The position numbers and the translations under genes were made by a program. A DNA stretch of 7,864 nt from an uncultured Spirochaetaceae bacterium. Lineage in GTDB: Bacteria > Spirochaetota > Spirochaetia > Treponematales > UBA12059. The DNA lies in the NCBI GenBank assembly GCA_938004315.1, contig CALKWG010000484.1:1-7864 (forward strand), written 5' to 3'. Shown one piece after another: positions 5,978-7,864 of the stretch. How positions within the stretch are numbered: the first letter of the stretch is position 1; every line of letters begins with the position of its first letter. The notes below the pieces were generated by a model. It was given only the letters and a program-made list of their open reading frames with translations. It did not search any database and had not been told where the DNA came from.

Positions 5978-6739
5978 ATGAACCTACGCGACTTCGACCG
6001 CTGGGCCCGCGCCCTCCTCAATATCGACGCCTTCAAAACCGCCGACGACTCCTTAAACGGCGTACAGGTCGGCGACTCAGGCGCGCCCATAAAGAAGGCC
6101 GCCTTCGCCGTGGACGCCTGCGCCGAGACCGTGGCGCGCGCCCGCGAAGCCGGCGCTACGCTCCTCTTCGTCCATCACGGGCTCTTCTGGGGCAAGGCCC
6201 AGCCCATAGACGGCTCGCTTAAGGAGCGGATCGCCGCGCTCCTTAAGGCCGACATGGCCCTGTACGCCTGCCACCTGCCCCTGGACGCGCAGCCGGAGCT
6301 GGGGAACAACGCGGTCCTGGCCCGTATGCTCGGACTACAGGAGCTCGAACCCTTCGCGAGCTACCACGGCATGAAGATAGGCTTTAAGGGGCGGCTGCCG
6401 AAGCCCTTGAGCCTGGATGAGGCCCTGGCCAAGGTCTTGCCCGCCGGCGACGCCCCGCGCGCCCTCTATCCCTTCGGCCCCAAGGAGATCAGGACCGTCG
6501 GCGTGGTCTCGGGCGGCGCGGCCTTCGACGCCCTGCAGGCCATCGACGAGGGCCTCGACCTCTACGTCACCGGCGAGCCTTCGCACTCCATCTACCATAC
6601 GGTGATGGAGGAGGGCCTCAACGTGATAGCCGCCGGCCACTACGCCACCGAGGTCCACGGCGTCAAAGCCGTGGCGGAGCGCGCGGCCTTCGAGCTGGGG
6701 CTCGAGACCGTCTTCATAGACTATCCCACGGGGCTATAG
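5978..6739 (+). CDS. Nif3/YbgI-family dinuclear metal-centre protein
   Basis: A 253-residue protein of the Nif3-like family (YbgI in E. coli, YqfO in Bacillus), conserved ring-shaped proteins with two metal ions per active site. Databases often label them 'GTP cyclohydrolase I type 2 homologue', but the true substrate is uncertain. Metal-ligand positions are visible: His66-His67 in LLFVHHGLFWG, Asp103 in HLPLDA, and His221 and Glu225 in GHYATE. LYVTGEPSH (195-203) is the usual strand and turn before the last motif. Length matches the short bacterial form without the inserted domain. The ATG at 5978 gives the typical family N-terminus running into DDSLNGVQVG (23-32). The frame is open further upstream to TTG 5870, but that part covers the hairpin region and is not homologous in character. 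No Shine-Dalgarno sequence precedes the ATG. Half of its ten Ile codons are ATA. Confidence 0.93.
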   Translation: MNLRDFDRWARALLNIDAFKTADDSLNGVQVGDSGAPIKKAAFAVDACAETVARAREAGATLLFVHHGLFWGKAQPIDGSLKERIAALLKADMALYACHLPLDAQPELGNNAVLARMLGLQELEPFASYHGMKIGFKGRLPKPLSLDEALAKVLPAGDAPRALYPFGPKEIRTVGVVSGGAAFDALQAIDEGLDLYVTGEPSHSIYHTVMEEGLNVIAAGHYATEVHGVKAVAERAAFELGLETVFIDYPTGL

Positions 6740-6743
6740 CGTC

Positions 6744-6773
6744 CCCGCATATTCGATCACGCCCCGATGCGGG
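6744..6773 (+). other. Small inverted repeat between the Nif3-family gene and lspA
   Basis: CCCGCAT (6744-6750) and ATGCGGG (6767-6773) are perfect 7-base inverted arms around a 16-nt loop, ending just before the lspA ribosome-binding site (GGAGG, 6777-6781). It lacks a T-run, so it is not a standard terminator. It could be a protein-binding site, or a leader hairpin affecting lspA translation. Confidence 0.3.
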
Positions 6774-6786
6774 CGCGGAGGTTCAT

Positions 6787-7308
6787 GTGCCTAAGAACGA
6801 TAGCGGCCGGACGGCGGCCCCCTTCATACTGAGCGCCGTCTTGGTCGCCCTGGATCAGATTACGAAGCTGGCGGTCGCGCGGAGCATACTGCCCGGGCAG
6901 ATAGCCTATAGCGCCTTCGGCGACTTCTTCTGGCTCGTCCATCACAAGAACCTGGGCGCCGCCTTCAGCATGGGCGACTGGCTCCCCGGCTGGCTGCGCG
7001 TCGTCGTGCTCATCGCCCTGCCGCTCGTCATGCTCGCGGGCCTGGTCGTCTACTATTTCAAGACCGACGAGTTCACGACCCTGCAGCGTTGGTGCGTCGG
7101 CGCCATCGTCGGCGGCGGAATCGGGAACCTCATCGACCGCGCGTTCCGCCCGGACGGGGTCATCGACTTCCTGTCCTTCAAATTCTACGGGCTCTTCGGG
7201 CTGGAGCGCTGGCCCACCTTCAACGTCGCCGATATGTCGCTGGTCGTCGGCGGCGTACTCGTCGTCCTGTCCAGCTTCATCGCGGCGCGGCCGCGCGCCG
7301 GGAGCTGA
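6787..7308 (+). CDS. lspA: Lipoprotein signal peptidase (signal peptidase II)
   Basis: A 173-residue integral membrane aspartyl protease that cleaves signal peptides from lipid-modified prolipoproteins. Diagnostic segments are DQITK (23-27), NLGAAFS (55-61), GNLIDR (113-118), VIDF (125-128) and FNVAD (145-149). Asp127 and Asp149 are the expected catalytic pair. Four hydrophobic segments are visible (about 12-31, 67-91, 103-116 and 151-166), as usual for the family. The start is GTG 6787, five bases after GGAGG (6777-6781); an ATG two bases earlier is out of frame and gives no recognisable protein. It follows the Nif3-family gene by 47 nt and its stop shares one base with the next start. If the DUF192 protein is a lipoprotein, it would be a substrate. 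Confidence 0.96.
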   Translation: MPKNDSGRTAAPFILSAVLVALDQITKLAVARSILPGQIAYSAFGDFFWLVHHKNLGAAFSMGDWLPGWLRVVVLIALPLVMLAGLVVYYFKTDEFTTLQRWCVGAIVGGGIGNLIDRAFRPDGVIDFLSFKFYGLFGLERWPTFNVADMSLVVGGVLVVLSSFIAARPRAGS

Positions 7309-7541
7309 TGCCCGAACGGGTGCAGGCGGCCCTGCGCTTCGCCGGACGCGCCGCCTTGGCCGCCGCCCTGACCGGCGCCCTGTCCATCGCCATCCTGGCG
7401 CTCTGGGGGCTCGTCGCGGCGCCTTTCGTCAGGCTCCCCTCGGCGAGCCCCGTGATCGCCTTCGCGCTGGCGGCCTCGACGGCCGCCGTCGCGCGGGCGC
7501 TCTCTCGATTATGGCGCCGCCCCCCGAAGGGCTCCCGTTAG
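7308..7541 (+). CDS. Small two-helix membrane protein, unknown function
   Basis: A 77-residue protein starting at ATG 7308 within TGATG, sharing one base with the lspA stop, so translation is probably coupled to lspA. A possible GGGAG (7300-7304) sits only three bases before the start, closer than normal, which suits re-initiation. Two hydrophobic segments are predicted by eye, about residues 15-40 and 44-66, followed by a basic tail ([12 protein letters not shown]), which suggests both ends are cytoplasmic. The same frame is open further upstream inside lspA, but that part is an Arg-rich shadow reading. I recognise no family. The stop overlaps the deoD stop on the other strand. Tight packing after lspA and the membrane-protein composition support a real gene, but conservation is untested. 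Confidence 0.6.
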   Translation: MPERVQAALRFAGRAALAAALTGALSIAILALWGLVAAPFVRLPSASPVIAFALAASTAAVARALSRLWRRPPKGSR

Positions 7542-7814
7542 GAGACGATCGCCTCCAAGGCTAGCTCGACCATGGCGCCGAAGCTGCTCTGGCGCTCGGC
7601 CGAGCTCGTAGCCTCGCCGGTGACGATGCTGTCGCTCACCGTGAGGATGGCTAAGGCCTGGGCGCCGAACTTGGCCGCCAGGGTATAGAGCTCGGCGGCC
7701 TCCATCTCCACGGCCAGTACGCCGAAGCGCGCCCAAAGCTTCCACTGCTCGGGGTCCTCGGCGTAGAACGAGTCGCTCGAGAGTATTGGGCCGACCGCCG
7801 CCTTCATGCCGCGG
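7538..7814 (-). CDS. deoD: Purine-nucleoside phosphorylase, C-terminal part (truncated by contig end)
   Basis: The last 91 or so residues of a hexameric (DeoD-type) purine-nucleoside phosphorylase, which splits purine nucleosides with phosphate to base plus ribose 1-phosphate in purine salvage. Recognisable features are [11 protein letters not shown], the substrate-binding segment [21 protein letters not shown] with the catalytic Asp of the family, and AERQSSF with the conserved Arg. The stop is TAA at 7540-7538. The frame is open up to 7814, where adapter sequence begins, so the N-terminal part, perhaps 140-150 residues, is missing from the contig rather than lost from the genome. The internal Met codon at 7807-7805 is not the true start. 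It is convergent with the small membrane gene, overlapping it by four bases, with no terminator between them. Confidence 0.93.
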
Positions 7815-7864
7815 AGATCGGAAGAGCACCCGTCTGAACTCCAGTCACCGAATACGATCTCGTA
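7815..7864 (+). other. Illumina TruSeq-type adapter and index, not genomic
   Basis: From 7815 the sequence reads AGATCGGAAGAGCAC, then CGTCTGAACTCCAGTCAC (7831-7848), then eight bases CGAATACG (7849-7856), then ATCTCGTA (7857-7864). This is the standard read-1 3' adapter, an 8-base index, and the start of the flow-cell primer region. The only departure is C instead of A at 7830. These 50 bases should be trimmed; any reading frame that crosses 7815 is partly artificial. Confidence 0.98.

Noticed and set aside
1..7814. tRNA or rRNA genes, insertion sequences, prophage genes
   Set aside because: I saw no cloverleaf with anticodon arm, no rRNA segment, no transposase or terminal repeats, and gene composition is consistent apart from the ackA codon bias.
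7509..7829. Minus-strand 106-residue reading frame starting [10 protein letters not shown]
   Set aside because: Its N-terminus is translated adapter, and the rest is the wrong frame of deoD.

Overview
The window is a GC-rich bacterial contig end, well over 60% GC by eye, with tightly packed genes. Eight genes read left to right, one truncated gene reads right to left at the far end, and the last 50 bases are sequencing adapter rather than genome. The most likely source is a high-GC spirochaete (Treponema/Spirochaeta relative). The hints are a kinase-less membrane PASTA protein directly after fmt, a 447-residue acetate kinase with a C-terminal extension, and a loose lipobox-like signal peptide. 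This assignment rests on recollection of family layouts, not on a search, and is moderate at best.

Layout. 31-504 is a secreted or lipid-anchored DUF192 protein. 634-4440 looks like one operon: def (peptide deformylase), fmt (Met-tRNA formyltransferase), a three-PASTA membrane protein, and a tail-anchored protein with a basic N-terminus that resembles the RMD1/DUF155 family. Spacings are 4 nt, 12 nt and a 4-nt GTGA overlap. 4496-5839 is ackA, with its own ribosome-binding site and a probable extended -10 promoter. A 138-nt gap (5840-5977) holds a strong hairpin and further GC-rich inverted repeats. After it come a Nif3/YbgI-family metal protein (5978-6739), lspA (6787-7308) and a 77-residue two-helix membrane protein overlapping lspA by one base (7308-7541). 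The C-terminal part of deoD (7538-7814, minus strand) converges on this gene, and the two stop codons overlap within a shared TTAG.

How the genes fit together. fmt and def are the two halves of the N-formylmethionine cycle of translation. The PASTA protein presumably senses or binds cell-wall material outside the membrane, and its coupled partner sits on the cytoplasmic face. ackA makes ATP from acetyl phosphate, and its codon bias (almost all Ile as ATC) differs strongly from its neighbours, which use ATA often; this fits high expression. lspA processes prolipoproteins, which would include the DUF192 protein if that is a lipoprotein. deoD belongs to purine salvage.

Most of the window is ordinary housekeeping content and I found no clear new system. 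The points most worth a second look are the coupled PASTA/tail-anchored pair, the heavy ATA use in a GC-rich genome, the apparently leaderless start of the Nif3 gene, the His184-to-Phe change in acetate kinase, and the adapter sequence that artificially ends the contig.
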